Shown: positions 34,189 to 42,950 of the stretch, piece after piece
Numbering within the stretch: position 1 is the stretch's first letter
Layout of the letters: each line of letters opens with the position of its first letter
Origin: Terriglobia bacterium
Lineage (GTDB): Bacteria; Acidobacteriota; Terriglobia; Versatilivoradales; Versatilivoraceae
DNA: 64,000 nucleotides
Assembly: GCA_951813285.1 (NCBI GenBank)
Contig: OX638355.1
Coordinates: 70,001 to 134,000, forward strand
Direction of reading: 5' to 3'
Made by a program: the position numbers and the translations under genes
Notes under the pieces: generated by a model
Databases searched by the model: none
The model's input: only the letters and a program-made list of their open reading frames with translations
Told to the model about the DNA's origin: nothing

Positions 34189-34947
34189 CTACGGCTGGCA
34201 GGCTCGGTGGTAGTCGGCCAGTCGCTCCGCCACGAATCCCTCCAGGTTGACCGACTCGAAGAAGCGGGCGCCCTTGTCGTAGAGCTGCTTGACATGCTCT
34301 TCGCTCTCGGGCGAGACGCCCACATGGATGCCGTGCCGCCTGCCGACTTCCAGGGCCTTGTCCAGGGCCTGCAGCACCAGGGGATGTCGGGTCTCGATGG
34401 GGTGTCCATAGGCGGTGGACAGATCCCAGGGGCCCATGTTGAAGATGTCGATGCCGGGAACGGCGCCAATGACCTCCAGTTGCTCGACGGCAGCCGGCTC
34501 CTCCAGCATGAGCGCCACCAGGACCTGATCGTTGGCCTGATCCAGGTAGGCGCGGGCGTCCTCCAGTCCATAGCCGATGGGGCGTCCGGGCCCGGCGCCG
34601 CGCCTTCCCTGCGGAGGGTACTTGCAGAGCGATACCGCCGCCCTGGCATCTTCGACGCTGCGGATATGGGGAAAGAGGATGCCGTCGGCTCCATGGTCCA
34701 GGGCCTGCTTGACCAGCGTCCGTTCCACTCCCGGCACCCGTACGATGGGTGTCGCCCCCGTGGCCCGCACGGCCAGAATCATGGCGTCCAGGGTGTCGCT
34801 GCTGATGGTTCCATGCTCGGCGTCCAGCATGATGCACTCGTACCCGGCCAGACCGGCGATCTCGGCCAGGTTGGGATGAGGGGTTCTAATGGTGCAGGAA
34901 AAGACGGCCTTGCCCTGACGCAGCAAGGCCTTCATTCGGTTTTGCAT
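34189..34947 (-). CDS. HpcH/HpaI-family aldolase
   Basis: 252 residues from ATG 34947; a TTG four codons earlier is an alternative. The metal/acid motif IMLDAEHG (Asp42, Glu44, His45) and later ALMLEEPAAVEQLEVI and GIDIFNMGPWDLS match the class II HpcH/HpaI aldolase family. These enzymes split 2-keto-3-deoxy sugar acids or 4-hydroxy-2-oxoacids into pyruvate plus an aldehyde. No signal peptide, so cytosolic. It is the last gene of a five-gene minus-strand cluster, 12 bp after the bicupin/SMP-30 gene, and is the probable carbon-splitting step of that pathway. Confidence 0.88.
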   Translation of the reverse strand: MQNRMKALLRQGKAVFSCTIRTPHPNLAEIAGLAGYECIMLDAEHGTISSDTLDAMILAVRATGATPIVRVPGVERTLVKQALDHGADGILFPHIRSVEDARAAVSLCKYPPQGRRGAGPGRPIGYGLEDARAYLDQANDQVLVALMLEEPAAVEQLEVIGAVPGIDIFNMGPWDLSTAYGHPIETRHPLVLQALDKALEVGRRHGIHVGVSPESEEHVKQLYDKGARFFESVNLEGFVAERLADYHRACQP

Positions 34948-34959
34948 GAGATCACCCAA

Positions 34960-36861
34960 TCAGTTCAGTCCCTCGGGATACCGGAATCCCTTCACCTTGG
35001 TCTGGATGGACCAGACCGAGGACTGCCCCACCATGTAGAGCACGTCGTAGTTCTCGCCACCGAAGGTCAGGCTGACCGGAAACTGCGGGCACCAGATGGT
35101 TCCCACGTAGTTGCCGTCGGCGTCGAAGATCTGCGCTCCCGACAGGGTGGCCACATAAATGCGGCCGTCCATGTCCACCGCCATGCCGTCGGCCTGGGAG
35201 TTGAAGCGGTCCTTCACTTCCTCGGCATCCAGCACGTCCGGTCCCAGGTTCAGACTGGCGAACCTGCGCTTGTTGGTGAGCGAACCGTCCTCCTGGACGT
35301 CGTAGGCCCAGACGAAATTTTCTCCGGGCTGCAGCCAGGTGTTGTTGACATAAAAGGTCTTGCCGTCGGGAGAAATCTCCACCCCGTTGGGCATGGCGTA
35401 CTCGCCCGCCGGGATCACCACCTTGCTCCTGCCCTTGGCGTCGCGGTAGTAGACCTGGGTCCCCGGCATCTTCTTGGCGTCCGGGATGAACTGGGGATCG
35501 GTGACGTAGATGCCGCCTTTCAGATCCATCACGATATCGTTGGGACCGTCGATGCGGGTACCGCCGACCCTGGAGAGCACCGTCTTCAGGATCCTGCCGT
35601 TGTGGCGACTCATCTCGATGACTCGATGGCCGAACATGTCGCAGACCAGCAGATGCCCGCGCCTGGAGGCAATGGTTCCATTGGTCTGCATCCCCCGGGC
35701 GATCGCCTTCCATTTGCCGTCGGGCGACATGCGAATGGTTCGACTCTTGCTGACATCGGCCGACCAATCGGCGCGGAAGTGCATGTCGGAGAAATAGAGG
35801 TTCCCCTTCAGCCAGGTGGGGCCCTCGGTAAAGACGAATCCCTCCGCCAGCTTGACGGGCTTGACCCCCGGGTCGATGACATCCCGGTAGAGAGCGTTCT
35901 GCTTCTCCGCATAGGAAATGTAGTCGGGCCGGACCGGCCAGAAGATGTCCAGGGCATCGGCTCCATGCTCTCCCATGTGGCCCGAGTGGACCATCCCGCC
36001 CGGCAGCAGGTGCGTGTGCTGCTCCTTGCCGTTAATGGGGTGGCGGGCATCCAGGATGCCCTGCTCCAGCGAACCCCGCAGGGTGACCATCAACTGATCC
36101 TCGGGATGGATGTGGAGGGGAAAATTGGAGTTGGGGTCCATGCGAATCCAGCTCAGCATGACGTTCTTCCCCCAGATCAGCCGGGAGAGGGCCTCTCTGC
36201 GCTTGTAGGTCTTGTCCTTGGCCGGAGGAGTCAGGCCCGTCCACTGGATCTCGTTGAGATTGTAGACCTTGTTGGGCTCGATGGACGGGGTCACGCCCTG
36301 GTCCGGGAACGAAACCCGAGTGTCGTCGGCGTGCGGTTTTCCGGCCAGGCTCAAATGGTCCAGCCGAACCGGAGAGAAGACCTCAATGGCCTTGAGTCCC
36401 TTGTCGCCCGCCTTGAGGGAACGCTTGCTGCCAGGCGTCAGGTAGAGCAGGCTGTCCTTGGTCAACTCGAAGGTTTTCTCCCCGACCGTGCAGGTCGCGG
36501 AGCCCGCCTCCACCAGCGTGATCACCTCTTCAGCCAGCGCCTGTTCGGGATAGCTGCTGCCTGCCTCCATGCTGAGGCGCTCCATCAGGACTCCCTCTCC
36601 CCAGGCGACGCTGGCCTGTACGCCTTCGGCGATCCGGATCACGGGAAGTTCAGACGTGGGGGCGGTCTTGCCCGCCTCCAGGCTGGGAGTAACCTCAGTA
36701 TGGGGGATATCCCGCTCCCGTCCCTTGATATTGTTTTCCTCGACGACCTTCCGGTTGAGGGCCCGCCACCCGTTTCCGGCGGTGCAACCGGCAAGGCCGG
36801 AGATCAGCACCCCGCAGACCAGCAGAACCAACAATGGTGAATCTCGGTGTACCCGCTTCAT
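34960..36861 (-). CDS. Bicupin plus SMP-30/gluconolactonase fusion lipoprotein
   Basis: 633 residues from ATG 36861, with AAGGAG at -13. The signal peptide ends ISGLAGC (Cys26), a lipoprotein lipobox. Two cupin barrels follow: the first near 75-155 (ERLSMEAGSSYPEQ, GSKRSLKAG), the second near 235-310 with metal-type residues (FPLHIHPEDQLMVTLRGSLEQGI). From about 330 comes a SMP-30/gluconolactonase propeller (EGFVFTEGPTWLKGNLYFSD, DGPNDIVMDLKGGIYVTDP, PNGVEISPDGKTFYVNNTW, QADGMAVDMDGRIYVATLSG). SMP-30 enzymes hydrolyse sugar lactones. Joining two cupins to a lactonase in one exported chain is unusual. It precedes the HpaI-type aldolase by 12 bp. Confidence 0.82.
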   Translation of the reverse strand: MKRVHRDSPLLVLLVCGVLISGLAGCTAGNGWRALNRKVVEENNIKGRERDIPHTEVTPSLEAGKTAPTSELPVIRIAEGVQASVAWGEGVLMERLSMEAGSSYPEQALAEEVITLVEAGSATCTVGEKTFELTKDSLLYLTPGSKRSLKAGDKGLKAIEVFSPVRLDHLSLAGKPHADDTRVSFPDQGVTPSIEPNKVYNLNEIQWTGLTPPAKDKTYKRREALSRLIWGKNVMLSWIRMDPNSNFPLHIHPEDQLMVTLRGSLEQGILDARHPINGKEQHTHLLPGGMVHSGHMGEHGADALDIFWPVRPDYISYAEKQNALYRDVIDPGVKPVKLAEGFVFTEGPTWLKGNLYFSDMHFRADWSADVSKSRTIRMSPDGKWKAIARGMQTNGTIASRRGHLLVCDMFGHRVIEMSRHNGRILKTVLSRVGGTRIDGPNDIVMDLKGGIYVTDPQFIPDAKKMPGTQVYYRDAKGRSKVVIPAGEYAMPNGVEISPDGKTFYVNNTWLQPGENFVWAYDVQEDGSLTNKRRFASLNLGPDVLDAEEVKDRFNSQADGMAVDMDGRIYVATLSGAQIFDADGNYVGTIWCPQFPVSLTFGGENYDVLYMVGQSSVWSIQTKVKGFRYPEGLN

Positions 36862-36967
36862 AGTGGAAACTCCTTCTTTAATCGGAATCGAAGCAACACT
36901 CAAATGAACACTTCCGGGGCGCCCTCTAATTCCCGGTTGCGCGAAGGGGGCCCTGGAATGGAACTGT

Positions 36968-38683
36968 TTACCCGCGGCGATAGCTCAGGTGGATCTCTAC
37001 GCTCTGCACCGTCAGTGGCGGTCGGATGCGGGGATCGCGCTTCAGCAGCCGCACCCGGACGTGGTGGACACCCCGGCCGGCCTGATCCGGCGACAGCCGC
37101 CACACCAGCCAACTGTTTTCGGCCACGTCGGAGGGATTGTTCGGGTCTTCGGCGGCCACGTTTCGTATCTCGGGCTTGGGAAGCAGGTTCCCATCCAGCT
37201 TCACCTCGACGCGGTCGTTGACCGAACGGTTCTTGAGCTCCAACTGCAACTCGATCTTGTCCAGATTCCCGGCCTGCGCCTCCTTCCGGGTGTCGTCGTA
37301 GACCCCCACCTGAAAGCCGGGGCCCTCCTCGGTCAGGGTGGGATAGAGCTTGACCGGAGTCTCTCCGTAGATGCGGTCGTGCAGATCGGCTCCGGCCCAG
37401 GCTCCCTCCTTGGGTTCGCTGAAGGGCCAGCCTCCGACGTATCGGTGGAGGGTGGCGTACACCTTGTCGGTCCGCTTCAGGGTCTCCGGGGCTCCGATGG
37501 TGGTGAGCAGGGGCCGCCGGGTCTTCTCGTTGGCATGCCAGTTGAAGACGTACATGCCGTCGGCTCCCCGTTCCCAGTAGGCACTGGCGGCCGCTCGCAC
37601 CATGGCGGTATTCCACCGCTGCCGGGGCAGCAGGCTCTCGTGGGAACCCCAGAAACCGGAGTCGAACCCCGGGTAGAATGGAATCCCCGAATCCTTGAGC
37701 AAGTCCTGGAAAGCCTCCACCTCGACGCCGTAGTCGGTGCCGGCTCCTCCCCCGGCAATGACCAGATCGCAAAGCCCCTCCTTGACCCAGACCGGCAGGT
37801 CATAGCCGATCCGCCCGCAGGATTCCAGGGTGGTGGCCACCCGGACCGCCACCTGAAAGGGTCTGCCCCGCTCCCGTCCCACCTGCTCGGTCATGCGGCG
37901 CAGCGCCCGCTGCAGGTCGGTGAGGGTATAGCGCAGCCGGTAGGCGTCGTCCAGGGGCAGGTGAAAGGCATGCCGCTGCCAGTCCAGCTCCACGCCGTCC
38001 CAATCGGCCAGGCGGCAGACCTCGGTCACGTGGCGCAAGCGGTGCTCCCGCACCTCGGGGATGGCGAAATTCCAGGAAGCCGCGAACCACTTGGGGGCCT
38101 GGCGTGGCCCCAGGCACCACTCCGGATGATCACGCCGCAATTGGGTCAGTCCCTGCATACGCGTTCCCGCCATCTCGGAGACCTGCAGACCCCGAAAGTG
38201 GTTGTCGTTCATTCGGATGGAGGCATAGACCTGCATCCCCAGCTCGTGTCCCCGGTCCACCACCGCCTGGTAAGGGTTCTCGCCCCGCTCGAGCATGGCC
38301 CGCACCCCTTCGCTGTGTCGCATGGACCCGACCCTGTCGTAGACCCGATCTACGGTGTCACCCACCATCTCCATGGATTGGGACGCCCACTTGGCCTCAT
38401 GGGTGCCCAGACACCAGAAGTGGGCTCCCACCTGGGTGTCCTTCATGGGGGCGTAGACCTTGTCCAGGAACTGGTCCAGCGACTGGGGAAATTCCGAGTA
38501 GTTGTGGGGGGCTCCGTCCCAGTTGTAGATGATGCGGTAAGCGGGAGGCTTGGAGCGGCCGGCACCACCCGGACGGGAGGTCGGTTTTGTGCCGGAGGCC
38601 GCTGCAGGGGCAGCCAGCGCATTTCCGAGAGCAGCCGCTCCCAGCGCACCGGCGCCCAAAAAAGTCCGTCGGGTGTGCTCCAT
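36968..38683 (-). CDS. Tat-exported TIM-barrel glycosidase-like protein (GHL10-like)
   Basis: 571 residues from ATG 38683. The Tat signal reads TRRTFLGAGALGAAALGNALA. The body looks like a (beta/alpha)8 barrel of the GHL/GH10-like type: RIIYNWDGAPHNY, QVYASIRMNDNH, WDGVELDWQRHAFH (a candidate catalytic Glu/Asp pair) and DLVIAGGGAGTDYG. A C-terminal beta domain (about 470-571, LKNRSVNDRVEVKLDG) resembles a carbohydrate-binding or sandwich module. Its place in the cluster between the tandem paralogs and the bicupin/SMP-30 gene suggests it releases the sugar that the others process. Exact family uncertain. Confidence 0.62.
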   Translation of the reverse strand: MEHTRRTFLGAGALGAAALGNALAAPAAASGTKPTSRPGGAGRSKPPAYRIIYNWDGAPHNYSEFPQSLDQFLDKVYAPMKDTQVGAHFWCLGTHEAKWASQSMEMVGDTVDRVYDRVGSMRHSEGVRAMLERGENPYQAVVDRGHELGMQVYASIRMNDNHFRGLQVSEMAGTRMQGLTQLRRDHPEWCLGPRQAPKWFAASWNFAIPEVREHRLRHVTEVCRLADWDGVELDWQRHAFHLPLDDAYRLRYTLTDLQRALRRMTEQVGRERGRPFQVAVRVATTLESCGRIGYDLPVWVKEGLCDLVIAGGGAGTDYGVEVEAFQDLLKDSGIPFYPGFDSGFWGSHESLLPRQRWNTAMVRAAASAYWERGADGMYVFNWHANEKTRRPLLTTIGAPETLKRTDKVYATLHRYVGGWPFSEPKEGAWAGADLHDRIYGETPVKLYPTLTEEGPGFQVGVYDDTRKEAQAGNLDKIELQLELKNRSVNDRVEVKLDGNLLPKPEIRNVAAEDPNNPSDVAENSWLVWRLSPDQAGRGVHHVRVRLLKRDPRIRPPLTVQSVEIHLSYRRG

Positions 38684-38746
38684 TTCCAATCTCCCTTCCG
38701 GTCGAAACTGGAGACCCGACCAGGAAACGCGTCCCCGCCAAGGGGT

Positions 38747-40012
38747 TCAGGCCCTGCAGAAATGAGAGCCTTCCGGCGGCTGGTAACTGATCTGCAGCTC
38801 GGGAGTCTCCAGCTTGCGGTTGCCCTGGACTTTGGATTCCAGGCAGTGGTCGAGGATCCCGCTGACGATCAGGGTCCGCTCCGCCGGAAAGGGGGCCCGG
38901 CCCGTCTCGATCATCTCCTCGATCTTTTCCGCCAGGCAGGCGGAATAGGTGACGTTGGGCACGGGCGGCAGTTGGAACAGCAGCGCCTGCGGCTCCGCCA
39001 TCCCTTGCAGCTTGGCGGCGAAGGTCCGGTCCTGCACGCCGCCGTTCAGCATGAGCAGGGTGGACTGCAGGCCGTCGGCATGCTCGATGAAGTAGGCTGC
39101 CGGTTCCTCGACGATCTTGGGCAACTGACCGTTGTTGGCCAGGTCCTGGGGCCGGGCATCGATCAGGGTGTCTCCCAGCAGTTTGTTGGATCGCGACAGG
39201 GCCGCCTCCAGCAGCCTCTTGGACCAACGGCCCTCCTCACCGGCCTTCCACACGGCGTCGCCCTGGATCAGTTGCACCGACTTGACACCCGACTCTCCTC
39301 CCCGACGCCGCTCCACCATGGACTGCATGGCCTCCAGAGCGTGGTAGTCGCTGGCGTCGGAAGAGCCGACGCCCACCATCAGGGCTTCCTCGATGACGCA
39401 GTCCAGGGGGAACTCGATGGCCGGGACTCTCCAGGTCACCGGCAGGGACGATCCGGCCAGCAGGGGGAACTCCAACCGCTTGGAATCGGCCACCATCTTC
39501 TTGGCCTTGGCCGTGTCGTAGGAGAGGTGCTTGTCGTTGAACACCGGAACGGCGCGCCCGTCCTGTTCGAAGACTTCCACCACCTGCTGGAAGAGCTCAT
39601 AGCGGGGATAGAGCACCTGCCCCTTGGCGTTGCGGGGATAGTCCCCGTGCTCGATGATCAGCAATACGGCATCCACCGCCAGCTTGTCCCCGCCGCACCT
39701 CAAGGCCTCCTGCACGGTGGGGTAGACCTGAAAGCCGAACTCGTCGGCCCGGGCCTGGCTCTGATCTCCCTCGGGCTTCTGGTCGACATACAGGGAGACC
39801 ACGTCCATTTCCGGGTGATGCCATTGGCCCTTGCGGGGGTATCCCACCAGAAAGCGGTCCCCGAAATGCTGCGCATGGGAGAGGTACTTCCAGATGGAGG
39901 CGATGATGGCGAGCTTCTTCCGCTTCTTGGCAGAAGGACCTCCGGAGCAGCCCAGATGGGCCGCCAGTCCGGAGGCCGCGGCGATTTCCAGAAATGTCCG
40001 TCTGCTGAGCAT
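38747..40012 (-). CDS. Tat-exported protein of unknown function, paralog 2
   Basis: 421 residues from ATG 40012, sharing ATGA with the upstream paralog. A Tat-type signal (SRRTFLEIAAASGLAAHLGC) includes a Cys that could be lipidated. It aligns along its length with the neighbouring gene: SHAQHFGDRFL.GY, MDVVSLYVDQKPE, YPT.QEAL, LAVDAVLLIIEHG.YP.N, GQVLYPRYE, PVFNDKHLS, LAGSS.PV, MVERRRGGE, PELQISYQP. The order of elements mirrors the Gfo/Idh/MocA oxidoreductase fold, with FNDKHLS standing where EKP normally lies, but no GxGxxG motif is present. A catalytic role is unproven. Confidence 0.6.
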   Translation of the reverse strand: MLSRRTFLEIAAASGLAAHLGCSGGPSAKKRKKLAIIASIWKYLSHAQHFGDRFLVGYPRKGQWHHPEMDVVSLYVDQKPEGDQSQARADEFGFQVYPTVQEALRCGGDKLAVDAVLLIIEHGDYPRNAKGQVLYPRYELFQQVVEVFEQDGRAVPVFNDKHLSYDTAKAKKMVADSKRLEFPLLAGSSLPVTWRVPAIEFPLDCVIEEALMVGVGSSDASDYHALEAMQSMVERRRGGESGVKSVQLIQGDAVWKAGEEGRWSKRLLEAALSRSNKLLGDTLIDARPQDLANNGQLPKIVEEPAAYFIEHADGLQSTLLMLNGGVQDRTFAAKLQGMAEPQALLFQLPPVPNVTYSACLAEKIEEMIETGRAPFPAERTLIVSGILDHCLESKVQGNRKLETPELQISYQPPEGSHFCRA

Positions 40013-41304
40013 CAACTCCTCCAGAAAGTGGACTCTTGATTCGGTTGGTAGCGGATGTTCAGATGGGGTGTCTCCAGGCGCTTCTGCCCCTGCCAGACGG
40101 AGTCGACTCCGGCCGCCGTCAGGCCGGTGGTCAGCAGGGTGCGTTCCACCGGGTAGCCGGCCTTCCCCGTCAGGAACATCTGCTCCACGTGATAACACTG
40201 CGGATTGAAGAAGTTGCACACCTCGCGGGGCGGCAGAAACATCTGGGTGGAGATCACCTCGCCCCCTTTGAGGCGGGCGGCGAAGGTGAAGTCCATCACC
40301 AGTCCTTCCATCAGCAGGATGGTGCCCTTGAGGCCATCCAGATATTCGAAGCGATAGGCAACCGGCGTGTGCTCAGGGATCAGCCGCGGGACCTCCTCCA
40401 AGCTGGGCAGGACATGGTTGAACCCCTTGCGGCTGGGAGTCAGGCTGTGGCTGCGGCAGAGACAGGCCTGGAACAGCTCCGGATCCCACCCGCCCGCCTG
40501 CCAGGATCCGGCCTTCATGGCCTGGTAGACGGGATCTCCCTTGAGGGCGTGGATGGATGCCGCCCCGATTTCGCCCCCGCGCCGGCGCTCGACCATGCAC
40601 TGCAGCCCTTCCAGGGCATGGATGTCGTATCCGTCCATCCCTCCCACGGCCAGGCAGAGCGCCTCCTCAATCTCCACTCCCAGGGGCATGTCGATGGAAG
40701 GCAGCCGGGGCGCCACCGGCACCGAAGAACCGGCCAGGAAGGCAAAGTCCAACTCCCTGGAGATGTCCACCATCTCCTTGGCCCATTCCCACTTCCAGGA
40801 AAGGTGCTTGTCGTTGAACACGGGGACGCTCCTCCCGCTGTCGCGGAAGACCCGGGCGATTTCCTTGAACCACTCGTAGCGGGGATAGAGGGTCTGTCCC
40901 TTCTCGTTCTTGGGGTACTTGCCGTGCTCGCCGATCAGCAGCACACCGTCCACGGCCAACCGGCTCCCTCCTTGAGTCAGAGCCTCGGCAATGGTGGGGT
41001 ACTTCTTCATCTTCGGGAATCGCCGCATGCGGTCGTGGATGAGGGTGTTCTCCGGAGTTTGATCCACGTACACCGAGACCACGTCCATGGGAGGGCGATG
41101 GTGGCGGTTGCCCCAACCGTAACCCCACAGGAATCGATCCACGATGTGCTGGGCGTGAGAGTAGCGGCGGTATTCGCTGACCACCGCGGCAATGCGGGGC
41201 CTCTTTCGGGAGGGAAAAGCGGCGGACATTCCTCCGGCGGCCGCCAGCGGCGCGGCCGAAAGGAAGTTCCTTCGAGAAAATCCAGGTGAGGGTGCCCGGA
41301 GCAT
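40012..41304 (-). CDS. Tat-exported protein of unknown function, paralog 1
   Basis: 430 residues from ATG 41304, with Tat signal SRRNFLSAAPLAAAGGMSAAF. The mature start, PRIAAVVSEYRRYSHAQHIVDRFLWGYG, is followed by MDVVSVYVDQTPE, LAVDGVLLIGEHGKYPKN, GQTLYPRYEWF, PVFNDKHLSWKWEWAKEMVDISRELDF and MVERRRGGE. It is about 40% identical by eye to the gene that follows it, with which it overlaps by 4 bp, so the two arose by tandem duplication and may form a heterodimer. As in paralog 2, the Gfo/Idh/MocA layout is suggested but the dinucleotide-binding glycines are missing. It is the first gene of the cluster. Unknown function. Confidence 0.6.
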   Translation of the reverse strand: MLRAPSPGFSRRNFLSAAPLAAAGGMSAAFPSRKRPRIAAVVSEYRRYSHAQHIVDRFLWGYGWGNRHHRPPMDVVSVYVDQTPENTLIHDRMRRFPKMKKYPTIAEALTQGGSRLAVDGVLLIGEHGKYPKNEKGQTLYPRYEWFKEIARVFRDSGRSVPVFNDKHLSWKWEWAKEMVDISRELDFAFLAGSSVPVAPRLPSIDMPLGVEIEEALCLAVGGMDGYDIHALEGLQCMVERRRGGEIGAASIHALKGDPVYQAMKAGSWQAGGWDPELFQACLCRSHSLTPSRKGFNHVLPSLEEVPRLIPEHTPVAYRFEYLDGLKGTILLMEGLVMDFTFAARLKGGEVISTQMFLPPREVCNFFNPQCYHVEQMFLTGKAGYPVERTLLTTGLTAAGVDSVWQGQKRLETPHLNIRYQPNQESTFWRS

Positions 41305-41758
41305 GGTTTGGACTCCTGGAAGCGCAAAACAAAGACTGAAAAGGACCTTTCGCAGGGCTACAAAGCATAATCAAGCGGTTCGAAAGAAGCAACTGCTTTC
41401 CTGGCAGGGCCGGGGGCTCCATCGGGGAGACGGCTCTGTCGGCATATCCCCCGGCTTTGACTGAGGGAAGGGGCTTCCCTACAATCTTCGCCCGGAACAA
41501 CAAAAAAAGGGGAATTCACACCAATGGACTCGAATGATGTCGTGGAACCAGCAGTTCCCATTCACGTTGTGGACGTTTGAAATCAAGGATCGATCCGACT
41601 CCGAGTCGCGTAATCTTCGGGTACTACAACAGCAATTTGTGTTCATTCGTGTCCATTGGTGGTTCGTCTTTGTTGACGATCAACCGTTTTTCCTAGAATG
41701 ATCCGGCAGGCAGGGCGGGAGCCCGGGTGAATACGTACGGCCGCCTGTCGGGAACCGG
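41305..41758. other. Gene-free spacer with a partial family A repeat
   Basis: Divergent spacer between the paralog cluster and the heptosyltransferase gene. Positions about 41638-41690 contain a weak inverted family A fragment (GTGTTCATTCGTGTCC, GTGGTTCGTC). Both flanking promoters should lie here, but no convincing -35/-10 pair was found. Confidence 0.5.
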
Positions 41759-42778
41759 ATGCCTGTTTCCATGGTCGCTCTCCCCGATATATCCAGGATC
41801 CTGGTCATTCGCTACGGACGACTGGGCGACCTGGTGCTGCTGATTCCCGCCTTGCGGGCCCTGCGCCGGCAGTACCCCGCGGCCCACATCTCCGCCCTGG
41901 TGGATCAACGCTACGCTCCCGTTCCGGAGATGTGCTCCGCCGTCGACAGGGTGATTGCATCCGATCGCATCGGCATGCGCGACAGCCCCTGGTGGTCGGG
42001 AGCGCTCGGTGCGCTCCGGTCGGCCGAGGAACTTCGCAAAGCCCGCTACGACCTGGTGGTCGACTTTCACGGCTTTCGGGAAACCAACCTGCTGGCCTGG
42101 TACAGCCGGGCCCCCTGGCGGATCGGCCTCGAGAGGAACGAGCCCTCCTATCTGCCCTTCTGCTTCAACCTGGACCCGGTGCCGGAAGACCAGAACCTGC
42201 ACGTGGCCGATCGGTTCGATTCCCTGGTGGAAACCTTGGGGCTGAGCCCCGGCGCCCGGGACATTCGGCTGGAGGTCCCCGCCGAAAGCCGCACCAAGGC
42301 GGAACGATTATTGCGAGAAAAGGGGATGGACGGATGTCCCTGCCTGATCGGAATGAACCTAGGAGCCAGTGCCGCCGACAAGATGTGGCCGGCGGATCGC
42401 TTTGCGGCCCTGGCAGACCAGATGGCCGGCCGGTTCGACCTGGGCGTCCTCTTTCTCTGCGGGCCCGGAGAAGAGGACCTGCTCAGGCAAGCCCAGTCTT
42501 CCCTGAAAACCGCCCGCTACGCCCTGGCCGGTCAACTTGGACTCAAGGACCTGGCCGCGGTGATCAGCCAATGCCACCTGCTGGTGAGCAACGACTCCGG
42601 CCCCATGCACTTCGGCCCCGCCCTAGGCGTTCCGACCTTGGGCCTGTTCAGCCTGAGCGATCCCCTGCACTACCGGCCGCTGGGAGACGAGAGCCGGATC
42701 ATCAGGAAAATCCCGGTCGGGGAGATCGAGGTGGAGGAAGTTATTGAACAGGTCTCGGAGATGCTGGCGCTGAGCTAG
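41759..42778 (+). CDS. Glycosyltransferase family 9 (ADP-heptose:LPS heptosyltransferase-like)
   Basis: 339 residues. RILVIRYGRLGDLVLLIPALRALRRQYP is the GT9 N-terminal signature. The nucleotide-sugar domain contains LIGMNLGASAADKMWPADRF and LVSNDSGPMHFGPALGVPTLGLFS, matching WaaC/WaaF-type heptosyltransferases. Likely acts on the cytosolic face of the inner membrane in lipopolysaccharide core assembly, implying a Gram-negative envelope. ATG 41759 is taken as start; ATG 41771 is also possible. No other LPS genes adjoin it. Confidence 0.88.
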   Translation: MPVSMVALPDISRILVIRYGRLGDLVLLIPALRALRRQYPAAHISALVDQRYAPVPEMCSAVDRVIASDRIGMRDSPWWSGALGALRSAEELRKARYDLVVDFHGFRETNLLAWYSRAPWRIGLERNEPSYLPFCFNLDPVPEDQNLHVADRFDSLVETLGLSPGARDIRLEVPAESRTKAERLLREKGMDGCPCLIGMNLGASAADKMWPADRFAALADQMAGRFDLGVLFLCGPGEEDLLRQAQSSLKTARYALAGQLGLKDLAAVISQCHLLVSNDSGPMHFGPALGVPTLGLFSLSDPLHYRPLGDESRIIRKIPVGEIEVEEVIEQVSEMLALS

Positions 42779-42812
42779 TGATACGCGGGACACTCGCCAC
42801 AAGATCCTTGTC

Positions 42813-42929
42813 GGTGAAAACAGGGGACGTTGTTGAATTAGCGGTGAAAACAGGGGACGTTGTTGAATTAGGGTGAAAACAGGGGACGTTGTTGAATTAG
42901 GGTGAAAACAGGGGACGTTGTTGAATTAG
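42813..42929 (+). repeat. Four-copy 29-30-bp tandem repeat
   Basis: Four head-to-tail copies start at 42813, 42843, 42872 and 42901. Each reads GGTGAAAACAGGGGACGTTG then TTGAATTAG; the first has one extra base. Copies 2-4 are identical. The core GACGTTGTTGAAT is also the (inverted) end of the flanking 180-bp repeats at 42951-43130 and 43764-43940. There are no spacers, so this is not CRISPR. Confidence 0.95.
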
Positions 42930-42950
42930 TGGAATAAGTGGAAAGACTGG

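Noticed and set aside
34184-34218. A 9-bp-arm inverted repeat at the aldolase stop as a terminator
   Set aside because: GCCGACTAC/GTAGTCGGC has a 17-nt loop and no T-run on the minus strand, and it overlaps the coding end.
34120-36840. A 906-codon plus-strand ORF
   Set aside because: Antisense to the bicupin/SMP-30 and aldolase genes, with low-complexity composition.
36989-40039. A 1016-codon plus-strand ORF
   Set aside because: It is antisense to the GHL10-like gene and the second paralog, both of which have family-like protein sequence, Tat signals and sensible starts. The plus-strand product is His/Gln/Gly-rich with no family features, as expected from a GC-rich shadow frame.
42813-42929. 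Possible CRISPR array
   Set aside because: The 29-bp units are head-to-tail with no spacers and no cas genes are nearby.
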